From: Burkholderia oklahomensis C6786
GTDB taxonomy: Bacteria > Pseudomonadota > Gammaproteobacteria > Burkholderiales > Burkholderiaceae
Length of the DNA: 64,000 nt
Direction of reading: 5' to 3'
NCBI RefSeq assembly: GCF_000959365.1
Contig: NZ_CP009556.1
Span: 124,001 to 188,000 of the forward strand
Shown: piece by piece, positions 7,843 to 16,463 of the stretch
Numbering within the stretch: position 1 is the first letter of the stretch
Layout: each line of letters starts with the position of its first letter
Made by a program: the position numbers and the translations under genes
Notes under the pieces: generated by a model
Told to the model about the DNA's origin: nothing
Database searches by the model: none
Seen by the model: only the letters and a program-made list of their open reading frames with translations

Positions 7843-8613
7843 TCAACGCACGGTGTAGCCGCCGTCGATCACGACGTTCTCGCCCGTCATCATCGCGGCT
7901 GCGTCGCTCAGCAGATAGAGCACGAGCGCGGCGATCTCGTCCGGCTGCGCGAAGCGGCCGGCCGGAATCTCGCGCTTCGCGCGCTCGCCGGCTTCGCCCG
8001 CCCACGCCTTCTTGCCGAGCTCGGTTTCGACGATCGTCGGCGACACCGCGTTGACGGTGATGCCGTGCGGCGCCCATTCGAGCGCGAGCACCTTCGTCAT
8101 CCCGACGATCGCGGCCTTGCTCGCGCAGTACGCGACGTGCCGATCGAGGCCGACCACGCTCGCCTGCGACGCGAGATTGACGATCCGCCCGCCTCCGCCG
8201 CCCGCGATCATTTGCCGCGCGACCGCCTGCGCGACGAAGAACGACGCTTTCACGTTGATCGCCATCGTCGCGTCCCACGCGGCCTCGCCGACGTCGAGCG
8301 CCTTGTCGAGCAGCGCGACGCCGGCGCTGTTGACGAGCATGTCGACGCCGCCGAAGCGCGACGCGACGAGCTCGACCGCCGCCTGCGCGGCCGAGCAGTC
8401 GCGCAGGTCGAGCGACATGCCGACGTGGCGCGCGGCGCCGCCTGCCAGCGTCGCGGCGATCCGCATCGTTTCGGGATGCCGATCGACGAGCGCGACGCTC
8501 GCGCCGCGTTGCGCGAGCAGTTGCGCGCACGCGTGCCCGATGCCCGCCGCGCCGCCCGTCACGAGCGCGACCCGGCCCGTCAGATCGAACGCCCTGTCCC
8601 AGAGATTCGTCAT
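7843..8613 (-). CDS. SDR family oxidoreductase (D-threitol dehydrogenase-like)
   Basis: A 256-residue classical short-chain dehydrogenase. The NAD-binding TGGAAGIG turn is near residue 20, NSAG follows near 90, and the catalytic Ser-Tyr-Lys set is visible as NLASQAS and YCASK. The C-terminal GENVVIDGGYTVR is typical. The start at 8613 (MTNLWDRAFDL) is chosen because the longer frame adds only the antisense of the neighbour. It lies 11 bp after the binding-protein gene in the transporter operon. A second dehydrogenase beside the zinc enzyme suggests two stereoisomeric polyols are oxidised; the exact substrate is inferred. Confidence 0.9.
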   Translation of the reverse strand: MTNLWDRAFDLTGRVALVTGGAAGIGHACAQLLAQRGASVALVDRHPETMRIAATLAGGAARHVGMSLDLRDCSAAQAAVELVASRFGGVDMLVNSAGVALLDKALDVGEAAWDATMAINVKASFFVAQAVARQMIAGGGGGRIVNLASQASVVGLDRHVAYCASKAAIVGMTKVLALEWAPHGITVNAVSPTIVETELGKKAWAGEAGERAKREIPAGRFAQPDEIAALVLYLLSDAAAMMTGENVVIDGGYTVR

Positions 8614-8624
8614 GGCCGCCCCGC

Positions 8625-9653
8625 TCAACCGCCCGTGACCTGCTTGTAGAGCTGATCGGCATTCGCCGGCGTGACGGGCACCCACGGCAGGATGTAGCGC
8701 TTCGCGGTGCCGCCGTCCCACTTCAGATCCTTCGCGTAGCGCTGCCAGATCACCGACTGCGGCTTGTAGCTCGCGCCGACGAGCTGCCGCAGCACCAGGT
8801 CGAGCGCGCCTTGCGACTGCGCCTGCGCATCCTGCAGGAACGTCGTGATCTCGCCGCGCTTCGCGGCCTGGATCGCGTCGGGCATCCCGTCGATCGACGT
8901 GATCGGAATGTCCTTCGGCGTGAGCCCGCGGTTCTTGATCGCCTGCAGCGCGCCGAGCGCCATGTCGTCGTTCTGCGCGATCACGCCGTTGATCTGCTTC
9001 GGATGCGCGTTGAGCCAGTCCTCCATCAGATTCATCGCTTCCGCGCGCGACCAGTTCGCGGTCTTCTTCTCGATCACCTTGATGCCCGGGTATTTCGCGA
9101 GCACCTCCATCTCGCCCTTCTCGCGATCGATCTGCGCGGACTGGCCGATCGGCCCCTGGATGATGACGATGCTGCCCTTGCCGCCGAGCTGCTTCGCGAG
9201 CGCTTCGGCCTGCAGACGGCCGCCCTCGACGTCGTCGTTGCCGATGTACGGCACCTTCGGCGTCGCGAGCATCGTGTTCGACGCGATGAGCGGCGTGTCG
9301 GATGCGGCCGCGCGCGTCGCGACGCCGATGCCCGCCTTCGTGTCGATCGGCACGAACAGGATTCCGCTGTACTGCTGCGTGAGCATCGTCTCGATCTGGT
9401 TGTTCTGCGTGAGCGCGTCGTAGTTGCCGTCGAACACCGTGAGCTGCACGGCGCCGCTCTTCACGGCCGGATGCGCCTTGATCTCGCGCACCCAGTTCTG
9501 CATGAACTGGCCTTTCATGCCGTACACCGCCGCGCCGACGCGGTACGGCGCGCTCGCCGCGTGCGCCGCGCCGCCCGCCGCCGTGATCGCAAGCGTCGCG
9601 CCGAGCACGGTTGCGGCCGCCAAGCGGCCGAGCCAGGTCTTTCGTGTTTGCAT
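8625..9653 (-). CDS. Ribose-type (RbsB) sugar ABC transporter substrate-binding protein
   Basis: A 342-residue periplasmic binding protein of the Peripla_BP_4/RbsB class. A signal peptide (MQTRKTWLGRLAAATVLG, cleaved after AHA) is followed by the fold's usual parts: GILFVPIDTKAGIGVATRA, the QAEALAKQLGGKGSIVIIQG segment and GVIAQNDDMALGALQAIK. GGAGGA is positioned before the ATG. It lies 31 bp after the permease gene. This class binds pentoses, polyols and small cyclic alcohols; with the linked enzymes a C4 polyol is the likely ligand. Confidence 0.93.
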   Translation of the reverse strand: MQTRKTWLGRLAAATVLGATLAITAAGGAAHAASAPYRVGAAVYGMKGQFMQNWVREIKAHPAVKSGAVQLTVFDGNYDALTQNNQIETMLTQQYSGILFVPIDTKAGIGVATRAAASDTPLIASNTMLATPKVPYIGNDDVEGGRLQAEALAKQLGGKGSIVIIQGPIGQSAQIDREKGEMEVLAKYPGIKVIEKKTANWSRAEAMNLMEDWLNAHPKQINGVIAQNDDMALGALQAIKNRGLTPKDIPITSIDGMPDAIQAAKRGEITTFLQDAQAQSQGALDLVLRQLVGASYKPQSVIWQRYAKDLKWDGGTAKRYILPWVPVTPANADQLYKQVTGG

Positions 9654-9684
9654 TGTCGTCTCCTCCGGATGGGAATGCGCTGCG

Positions 9685-10674
9685 TCAGCGCTGCTGTTTG
9701 CGGGCCACGTCGATGAGCACGGCCAGCACGATGATGAGTCCCTTGGCGATCTGCTGGTAATACGACGACACGCCGAGCAGATTCAACCCGTTGTTGATCA
9801 CGCCGATCAAAAGCGCGCCGAACAGCGTGCCGACCACCCCGCCCTGCCCGCCCGACAGGCTCGTGCCGCCGATCACGACCGCCGCGATCGCATCGAGCTC
9901 GTACGACACGCCCGCCTGCGGCAGCGCGGACGTCGTGCGCGCGGCGAGAATCATTCCGGCGAGACCGGCGAGCGCGCCCGACACGACGTACACCGAGAAC
10001 ACGACCTTGCGCACGCCGATGCCGGACGTCCGCGCGCTCTTCTCGTTGCCGCCGACCGCATACAGATAGCGGCCGTACGTCGTGTAGCGCAGCACCCACC
10101 AGCACGCGAGCGCGACCGCCGCGAAGATCAGCACCGGCATTCCGAGCGGGCCGAGCTTGCCGATGCCGAGCGAAAGATAATCGTCGGGCAGATTCGCGAC
10201 CGGGCTGCCGTCGTTGACGATGTACGTGACGCCGCGCGCGATGCTCAACATGCCGAGCGTCGCGACGAACGGCGGGACGTTGAAGCGCGCGATCGTCACG
10301 CCGTTGATCGCGCCGAGCGCCGCGCCGCACGCGACGCCGACCGCGAGCGACGCCGCGAGCCCGTGCCCCGCCGCGCCGGCGAGGCCGCTCACGATTCCCG
10401 CGAGCGCGAGCACCGAGCCGACCGACAGGTCGATGCCTTTCGTCAGGATCACGTACGTCATGCCGATCGCGAGAATCCCGTTGATCGACGTCTGCCGCAG
10501 GATGTCGCTCCAGTTGCGCCACGTGAGGAAGTACGGGCTCGCGAATGCGAGCACGATGCACAGCACGACGAAAATGATCGGGATGCCGAAGCGGCTCGCG
10601 AGCTCCGCGACGTTCACGCGCTTCGGCGCCGCTTCGAGGCGGGTCAGGGTCTGAGTGTTCATGGTCTTGTTCAT
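9685..10674 (-). CDS. Ribose-type (RbsC) sugar ABC transporter permease
   Basis: A 329-residue inner-membrane permease of the BPD_transp_2 family, with about eight to ten hydrophobic segments. The marker ILTKGIDLSVGSVLALAG and the later AVGGNEKSARTSGI loop, which contacts the ATPase, are typical of RbsC. The start at 10674 overlaps the ATPase stop as ATGA; an in-frame ATG four codons later (10662) is possible. It works with the adjacent two-domain ATPase and binding protein as one importer. Confidence 0.93.
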   Translation of the reverse strand: MNKTMNTQTLTRLEAAPKRVNVAELASRFGIPIIFVVLCIVLAFASPYFLTWRNWSDILRQTSINGILAIGMTYVILTKGIDLSVGSVLALAGIVSGLAGAAGHGLAASLAVGVACGAALGAINGVTIARFNVPPFVATLGMLSIARGVTYIVNDGSPVANLPDDYLSLGIGKLGPLGMPVLIFAAVALACWWVLRYTTYGRYLYAVGGNEKSARTSGIGVRKVVFSVYVVSGALAGLAGMILAARTTSALPQAGVSYELDAIAAVVIGGTSLSGGQGGVVGTLFGALLIGVINNGLNLLGVSSYYQQIAKGLIIVLAVLIDVARKQQR

Positions 10675-12188
10675 GAAGCGAGGTGGAGCAGGGATTCCTG
10701 GGTGGCGCCGTCGCCCGGGCAGACGGCGGCGACGCGGCCGCCCTTGAACACGGCGATGCGGTCGCTCAGATACAGCAGCTCGGGCGCCTCCGACGACACG
10801 ACGATCACCGCGCCGCCGTTGCGCGCGAACGTGTCGAGCAGCCGATAGATTTCCTGTTTCGCGCCTTCGTCGATCCCGCGCGTCGGCTCGTCGCACAACA
10901 GCAGCACGGGCTCCGTCGACAGGCATTTCGCGAGCACGACCTTCTGCTGGTTGCCGCCGCTCATCGCGGCCACCGGCATCCGCAGCGACGCGGCCTTGAT
11001 CCGCAGCCGCTCGACCATCGATTGCGCGAGGCGGCGCACGAGCGCGCGCCGGATCACGCCGCCGCGCGACAGGCGCCGGTACGCGGCCATCGCGATGTTC
11101 TCCTGCACGCTGCCGGACAGCACGAGGCCCGAATCCTTGCGGTCTTCGGTGACGAGCGCGATGCCGGCGCGGATCGCCTGCGCGGGATCGCCTTGCGGCA
11201 GCGGCTCGCCGCCGAGCGTCGCGGTGCCCGCGTCGGGCCGCGTGAGGCCGTACACGCAATTGAGGAATTCGCTGCGGCCCGAGCCCATCAGTCCGTAGAT
11301 GCCGAGAATCTCGCCGCGCCGCACCTCGAGACTCACCGCTTCGAACTCGTCGTCGCGCGTGAGCCCGTCGACCGCGAGGCACGGCTCGCCGTGCGCGGGC
11401 CGGCGCGCCTTGTCGACGACGGGCATCTCGCGGCCGACGATCGCGCGCACGAGATGCGCGCGATCGATGTCGGCCATCCGGCCGCTCTCGACGTACGCGC
11501 CGTCGCGAAACACCGTGTAGTCGTCGGCGATCTCGAACAGCTCGCTCAGGCGATGCGACACGTAGATGATCCCGGCGCCGTGCGCGGTGACGTTGCGGAT
11601 CGCGGCAAACAGCGTCTCGGTCTCGCGCTCGCCGATCGCGGACGTCGGCTCGTCCATGATCATCACCTCGCAGTCGTGGCTGAACGCCTTCGCGATCTCG
11701 ACGAGCTGCGTCTGCGCGAGGCTCAGCCGATGCATCGGCGCGCCCGCGTCGATCGCGAAGCCGAGGCGGTCGAGCAGGTCCTGCGCGCGGCGCTTCAGCG
11801 TCCGGAAATCGACGACGACGCGCGCGCGGGTCGGCTCGCGGCCGAGATACAGGTTCTCGGCGACCGTCATCCCGGGCACCGGCGACAGCTCCTGCGTGAT
11901 GATCGCCATCCGGTTCGCGAGCGCTTCGGCGGGCGACGCGAAGTCGACGTCGCGGCCGTTCAGCCGGATCGTGCCTTCGTCGCGGCGCAGGAGCCCCATC
12001 AGGATGTTCAGGAACGTGGATTTTCCGGTGCCGTTGCCGCCGCACAGCGCGTGCACGCGTCCGGCCGTGAGGCTCAAGCGTCCGTCGCGCAACGCGCTCA
12101 CGCCGTTGAACCGCTTCGCTACCTGGCTTGCTTCGAGCAGAACAGGAGTCACTGTCGTATCCCGGAGGGTGAATGAACTTTTGATCAT
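10671..12188 (-). CDS. Ribose-type (RbsA) sugar ABC transporter ATP-binding protein
   Basis: A 505-residue protein with two fused ABC domains. The N-terminal domain has an intact Walker A (GGNGTGKST, near residue 56), signature LSLAQTQ and Walker B VMIMDEPTSA. The C-terminal domain has the degenerate Walker A (GLMGSGRSE) normal for RbsA-type proteins, with SGGNQQKVVLAKCL and LLLCDEPTRGID. It is the first gene of the minus-strand catabolic operon and faces the rpiB-like gene across the AT-rich control region. An in-frame GTG a few codons downstream of the ATG is an alternative start. Confidence 0.92.
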   Translation of the reverse strand: MIKSSFTLRDTTVTPVLLEASQVAKRFNGVSALRDGRLSLTAGRVHALCGGNGTGKSTFLNILMGLLRRDEGTIRLNGRDVDFASPAEALANRMAIITQELSPVPGMTVAENLYLGREPTRARVVVDFRTLKRRAQDLLDRLGFAIDAGAPMHRLSLAQTQLVEIAKAFSHDCEVMIMDEPTSAIGERETETLFAAIRNVTAHGAGIIYVSHRLSELFEIADDYTVFRDGAYVESGRMADIDRAHLVRAIVGREMPVVDKARRPAHGEPCLAVDGLTRDDEFEAVSLEVRRGEILGIYGLMGSGRSEFLNCVYGLTRPDAGTATLGGEPLPQGDPAQAIRAGIALVTEDRKDSGLVLSGSVQENIAMAAYRRLSRGGVIRRALVRRLAQSMVERLRIKAASLRMPVAAMSGGNQQKVVLAKCLSTEPVLLLCDEPTRGIDEGAKQEIYRLLDTFARNGGAVIVVSSEAPELLYLSDRIAVFKGGRVAAVCPGDGATQESLLHLAS

Positions 12189-12426
12189 TCACGATGATTT
12201 GATACAGCTTGACCGCATGGTAATCATCGGTTTTTTGGAGTGTCAATTACTGGTAAACGCTGACCACCATCACAATATCATCACTAATTATTTGATTTTC
12301 AAAGAATTTATTGATCAGAACAGGCACTTGAGCAAAATTTCACCCTTTGCCAAATGTTCAGACAGGTCGTTATAATTGCTCAACACCGCACATTTGTGCA
12401 TTCAACCTGCCCTCCGGAGGTCCACC
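12189..12426. promoter_or_regulatory. AT-rich divergent control region of the polyol operon
   Basis: This 238-bp gap is far more AT-rich than the rest of the window. Toward the rpiB-like gene it has a good sigma-70 promoter: TTGCCA (12347-12352), an 18-bp spacer and a perfect TATAAT (12371-12376). Toward the transporter a TTGACA lies at 12241-12246 on the minus strand, with a weak -10 (TTACCA) 17 bp on. GGAGG precedes the rpiB-like start. Paired operator-like boxes flank the rpiB promoter and are listed separately. Confidence 0.7.
12328..12383. promoter_or_regulatory. Operator candidate: TTGAGCAA and TTGCTCAA flanking the promoter
   Basis: TTGAGCAA (12328-12335) lies just before the -35 element and its exact inverse TTGCTCAA (12376-12383) overlaps the end of the -10 element, with 40 bp between them. 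The left box continues as TTGAGCAAAATTTCA, which from memory is close to the operator of Bacillus subtilis DeoR, a SorC-family regulator like the one encoded at 12956. Repressor binding here would block the rpiB-like promoter. No binding data exist in this sequence. Confidence 0.55.
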
Positions 12427-12921
12427 ATGAAAGTGGCGATCGGCTGCGACGAAGCGGCCTACGCGCTCAAGGAGTCGATCAAGCGGCACCTGCGCGCGAC
12501 GCATCCCGAGGTCGAACTGCTCGACTTCGGCACGCACAGCGCGGACGAGGCGGTGCTGTATCCCGACATCGCGATCGAGGTCGCGCAGCGGGTCGCGGCG
12601 GGCGAGTTCCCGCGCGCGATCCTGCTGTGCGGCACGGGCATCGGCGTCGCGATCTCCGCGAACAAGGTGCCGGGCATCCGCGCCGCGCAGTGTCACGACA
12701 CCTATTCGGCCGAGCGCGCGCGGCGCAGCAACGATGCGCAGATCCTCACGATGGGCGCGCGCGTGATCGGCACCGAGCTCGCGAACAGCATCGTCGACGC
12801 GTGGCTTAGGGCAGAATTCGACGGCGGCCGCTCGCAGCCGAAGGTGCAGCGGATCGCCGATTACGAACGCCGGACGGGCCTCACCCAGGCCGGTCCGAAC
12901 GACGCGCACTGCGGCTCATGA
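12427..12921 (+). CDS. RpiB/LacA/LacB-family sugar-phosphate isomerase
   Basis: A 164-residue sugar-phosphate isomerase of the RpiB fold. The catalytic-cysteine block LLCGTGIGVAISANKVPGIR, then CHDTYSAERARRSNDA with its conserved histidine, and GARVIG are intact. The N-terminus reads GCDEAAY; most ribose-5-phosphate isomerases B have His where Glu9 is here (GCDHAG), so the substrate may differ. RpiB relatives act as erythrose-4-phosphate/erythrulose-4-phosphate isomerases in tetritol pathways, which fits the linked kinase and dehydrogenases. The ATG at 12427 follows GGAGG. Confidence 0.9.
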   Translation: MKVAIGCDEAAYALKESIKRHLRATHPEVELLDFGTHSADEAVLYPDIAIEVAQRVAAGEFPRAILLCGTGIGVAISANKVPGIRAAQCHDTYSAERARRSNDAQILTMGARVIGTELANSIVDAWLRAEFDGGRSQPKVQRIADYERRTGLTQAGPNDAHCGS

Positions 12922-12955
12922 CGCCGCGCGGCGCGCCGCTCCATTCCACTACGAC

Positions 12956-13918
12956 ATGACGAACGAAGAACTCACGCAACTCGCGAAGTGCTATTACGTC
13001 GACGGGTTGACCCAGGAGGAACTCGCGCAGAAGTTCGCGATCTCGCGCCCGAAGGTGGGCCGGCTGCTGAAGCGCGCGATCGAAGAGGGCATCGTCGAGA
13101 TCCGCGTGCGCCATCATCCGCGCGCGGTGCAGGATCTCGAGCAGGAACTGGTCGCGCGCTTCGGGATCCAGCGCGCGATCATCTCGGTCGATCACAAGGA
13201 TCAGGACAGCCAGCGCGAACTGCTCGCGGGCCTCGTCGCGAGCTATCTCGACCGCGTGCTCGCCGACGGCGCGATCGTCGCGGTCGGCATGGGCCGCAAC
13301 GTGAGCGCGGTGTCGCGGCACGCGGTGTCGACGACGCAGCGCAACTGCTCGTTCGTGTCCGCGATCGGCGGCTCGTATCGCGGCGGCGAGACGATGAACG
13401 CCGACCACATCTGCCGGCGCCTCGCCGCGCGCTTCGGCGGCGAGAGCGAGACGCTGTATGCGCCCGCGCTCGTCAACGATCCGCAGCTCTTCACCGCGCT
13501 GCTCGAGAACGACGTCGTGCGCCAGTCGCTCGACAAGGCGCGCCGCGCGTCGATCGCGCTCGTCGGGATCGGCGACATTCTCGAGGACAGCAACATGGTC
13601 CGGATGGGCTGGTTCACGCCCGAGGAGATGGCGGAGGCGAAGCGCGCGGGCGCGGTCGGCGACATCATGGGCTACGACTTCATCGACATCCACGGCCGCC
13701 CGGCGACGACGATGCTGCGCGGCCGCGTGATCGGGCTCACGCTCGAAGACCTGAAGCGGATTCCCAACGTGATCGCGACGGCGAGCGAGCCGACGAAGGC
13801 GACGGGCATCCTCGGCGCGCTGCGCGCCGGCGTGATCAACACGCTGGCGACGACGCAGTCGATCGCGCAGACGGTGCTGAGCCTCGCGCAGGCGACCGAG
13901 ACGGCGACGGCGGAATAA
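12956..13918 (+). CDS. SorC/DeoR-type sugar-binding transcriptional regulator
   Basis: A 320-residue regulator of the SorC family. An N-terminal helix-turn-helix (QEELAQKFAISRPKVGRLLKRA, about residues 19-40) precedes a large sugar-phosphate-binding domain with VAVGMGRNVSAVSRH, the NADHICRRLAARFGG helix and GIGDILEDSNM. Such proteins bind phosphorylated sugars and control adjacent catabolic genes. It lies 34 bp after the rpiB-like gene and is likely co-transcribed, so the operator pair at 12328-12383 would make it autoregulated. Whether it represses or activates cannot be read from sequence. Confidence 0.92.
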   Translation: MTNEELTQLAKCYYVDGLTQEELAQKFAISRPKVGRLLKRAIEEGIVEIRVRHHPRAVQDLEQELVARFGIQRAIISVDHKDQDSQRELLAGLVASYLDRVLADGAIVAVGMGRNVSAVSRHAVSTTQRNCSFVSAIGGSYRGGETMNADHICRRLAARFGGESETLYAPALVNDPQLFTALLENDVVRQSLDKARRASIALVGIGDILEDSNMVRMGWFTPEEMAEAKRAGAVGDIMGYDFIDIHGRPATTMLRGRVIGLTLEDLKRIPNVIATASEPTKATGILGALRAGVINTLATTQSIAQTVLSLAQATETATAE

Positions 13919-14192
13919 GCAAGTCGCGTCGCCGCACCCCGGCCGACAGGCGCAACCGCCTGGCTCGCCTGAAAGCACGGCCGCGGCGGCGCGTCGCTCG
14001 ATCGATCGACGAGCGAAAATTGAGAACGCCGCCACAGCCGCTACACTGTCGCGCGGCGCCTCGCCGCGCGCTTCACCCTGCTATCGCTTCATCAGCTTCC
14101 GCCGTTGCGGCGTACCCATCCGCACGGCGCCGTCCGCCGGCGCGCTCACCCGTGCGCCGGCGCCCGCATGCCAAGAACAATCCGAGGAATAC

Positions 14193-16394
14193 ATGCGATC
14201 ACCCGCGTCACCCGCATCGTCCGCCGCACGCGCCCTGCTGTTCGCCTGTGCGCTCGCCACGAGCGCCGCCCATGCCGACGAAGGCATGTGGCAGCCGCCC
14301 CAACTGCCCGGTCTCGCCAACACGCTCGAACAACGCGGCCTCACGCTCGACCCACGCAAGCTGTCGACGCTGACCGCGTGGCCGATGGACGCCGTCGTCA
14401 GCCTGGGCTTTTGCACCGCGTCGTTCGTGTCGCCGGACGGGCTGATCGTCACGAACCACCATTGCGGCTACGGCGCGCTGCAATACAACTCGACGCCGCA
14501 GAACAACCTGATCGAAAACGGCTTTCTCGCGCGGCAGCGCGGCGAAGAGCTGCCTGCCGATCCGACGCAGCGCGTGTACGTGACCGAGCAGATCCGCGAC
14601 GTCACCGACAAGATCGATGCGGCGCTCGCGCCCGGCGTCACGGGCTACGCGCGCTACGCCGCCATCGACGCCGCGAAGAAACGCCTCGTTCGGGACTGCG
14701 AACAGCCCGGCTATCGCTGCGACGTCCACACGTTCAGCGGCGGCCACAGCTATCAGTTGGTCCGGCAGCGCGAAATCCGCGACGTGCGGCTCGTCTACGC
14801 GCCGCCGCTGTCGATCGGCAAGTTCGGCGGCGAGATCGACAACTGGATGTGGCCGCGCCATACCGGCGACTTCAGCTTCCTGCGCGCGTACGTCGCGAAG
14901 GACGGCAGCGCCGCATCGTATTCGAAGGGCAACGTGCCGTATCGTCCCGTGCATTGGCTGACGGTCAATCCGGGCGGCGTGAACGCGGGCGATTTCGTGA
15001 TGGTGGCCGGCTATCCGGGGCGCACCGAGCGCTATCGGCTCGCCAATGAGTTGCAGAACGCGATCGACTGGCGCTATCCGACCGAAATCCGGATGGCAAA
15101 GGATCAACTCGCGATCATCGACGCGGCGAGCAGGAAAGACCCGGCGATCGGCGTGCGCTACGCAAACCGCGTCGCCGTGCTCGACAACATGATGAAGAAC
15201 TTCGAGGGCAATCTCGACGGGCTCGCGCACAGCTCCGCGCTCGCGGACAAGCGCGCCGACGAGGCCGCGCTCGATCGCTGGCTCGCCGCGCGGCCGGCGG
15301 ACGGCCAACTCGACGGCGCGGGCCTGAAGGCCGATTTCGATGCGCTTCGGCAGCTCGTCGAACGGCAGAAGCGGCTGCGCGAGCGCAATTTCGTCGGCGA
15401 ACTCCTGTCGAATGCCGGGCTTTATCAGGCATCCTACAAGATCGTCCGGCTCGCCGACGAAAAGCAAAAAGCCGACGACATCGAACGCGAAACGGGCTAT
15501 CAGAAGCGCGACGAGATTCGCATCGCCGGCGAGGAACAGCGGCTCGATCGCACGATGGATCCGGACGTCGATCAGCAGATCTTCGTCTACGCGCTCGAGC
15601 GCTACGTGAAGCTGCCGGCCGGCCAGCGGCTCGCCGCGCTCGACCGCTGGCTCGCGGGCGCGGCGGACGACGCGGCGCTCGCGCGCAAGGTCGCCGATCT
15701 CTATCGCGGCACGAAGCTCGCCGACACCGCCACGCGGATGCGCTGGCTCGACGCGACGCCCGCGCAAATCGCCGCGAGCGACGACAGCTGGCTCATGCTG
15801 ATGCACGCGCTGATGCCGGACCTGCTCGCATACGAGCGCGAACAGAAGGCGATCGCCGCCGACGATTCGCGGCTGCGGGCCCGCTACATGACCGCGCTGA
15901 TCGCATTCGAGCAGTCGCGCGGCCACCCCGTCTATCACGACGCGAACAGCTCGCTGCGCGTGACGTTCGGCACGGTCCAGGGCTATGCGCCGCGCGACGG
16001 GGTCCGCTATGCGCCGTTCACGACCGTGGAGGGCATCGTCCAGAAGCAGACGGGCGTCGAGCCGTTCAACGCGAGCGCCGCGCAACTCGCCGCGATCCGC
16101 GCGCGCGCGTTCGACGGCTTCGCGTCGCCGACGCTCGGCACGCTGCCCGTCGACTTTCTCGCGAATCTCGACATCACGGGCGGCAATTCGGGGTCGCCCA
16201 CGCTCGACAGGAATGGCCGGCTCGTCGGTCTCGCGTTCGACGGCACCTGGGAAGGCGTGAGCTCGGGCTGGCACTACATGCCGGATATGAATCGCTCGAT
16301 CCACGTCGACGTCCGGTACATGCTGTGGGCGATGCACCATCTCGATCGCGCAGACAACCTGCTGAACGAGATGCGGGTGAACGTGACGCACTGA
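14193..16394 (+). CDS. S46 family dipeptidyl-peptidase (DPP7/DPP11 family)
   Basis: A 733-residue secreted serine exopeptidase that releases dipeptides from peptide N-termini in the periplasm. A signal peptide ends at AHA (about residue 28). The catalytic triad is visible: His in TNHHCGY (residues 88-93), Asp226 in NWMWPRHTGDF and Ser666 in GGNSGSP. In the segment LVGLAFDGTWEG the position that is Arg in acidic-specific DPP11 appears to be Gly, which suggests a DPP7-like preference for hydrophobic residues; this alignment is from memory. It stands alone, converging with the second porin. Confidence 0.92.
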   Translation: MRSPASPASSAARALLFACALATSAAHADEGMWQPPQLPGLANTLEQRGLTLDPRKLSTLTAWPMDAVVSLGFCTASFVSPDGLIVTNHHCGYGALQYNSTPQNNLIENGFLARQRGEELPADPTQRVYVTEQIRDVTDKIDAALAPGVTGYARYAAIDAAKKRLVRDCEQPGYRCDVHTFSGGHSYQLVRQREIRDVRLVYAPPLSIGKFGGEIDNWMWPRHTGDFSFLRAYVAKDGSAASYSKGNVPYRPVHWLTVNPGGVNAGDFVMVAGYPGRTERYRLANELQNAIDWRYPTEIRMAKDQLAIIDAASRKDPAIGVRYANRVAVLDNMMKNFEGNLDGLAHSSALADKRADEAALDRWLAARPADGQLDGAGLKADFDALRQLVERQKRLRERNFVGELLSNAGLYQASYKIVRLADEKQKADDIERETGYQKRDEIRIAGEEQRLDRTMDPDVDQQIFVYALERYVKLPAGQRLAALDRWLAGAADDAALARKVADLYRGTKLADTATRMRWLDATPAQIAASDDSWLMLMHALMPDLLAYEREQKAIAADDSRLRARYMTALIAFEQSRGHPVYHDANSSLRVTFGTVQGYAPRDGVRYAPFTTVEGIVQKQTGVEPFNASAAQLAAIRARAFDGFASPTLGTLPVDFLANLDITGGNSGSPTLDRNGRLVGLAFDGTWEGVSSGWHYMPDMNRSIHVDVRYMLWAMHHLDRADNLLNEMRVNVTH

Positions 16395-16415
16395 ACGCGA
16401 TGCGCGGACACGCAT

Positions 16416-16448
16416 CGCGCCGGCCGCCCGCGCCCGGCGGCCGGCGCG
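16416..16448. terminator. GC-rich 13-bp hairpin between convergent genes
   Basis: A perfect 13-bp stem (16416-16428 with 16436-16448) with a 7-base loop lies between the stop codons of the peptidase and the porin. There is no T run, so a bidirectional terminator role is plausible but not certain. Confidence 0.5.
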
Positions 16449-16463
16449 TGAACGCGCCGCGCG

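Noticed and set aside
14208-16415. 735-codon minus-strand frame opposite the S46 peptidase
   Set aside because: It mirrors the peptidase gene exactly and lacks any motif; the plus strand has signal peptide, triad and ribosome site.
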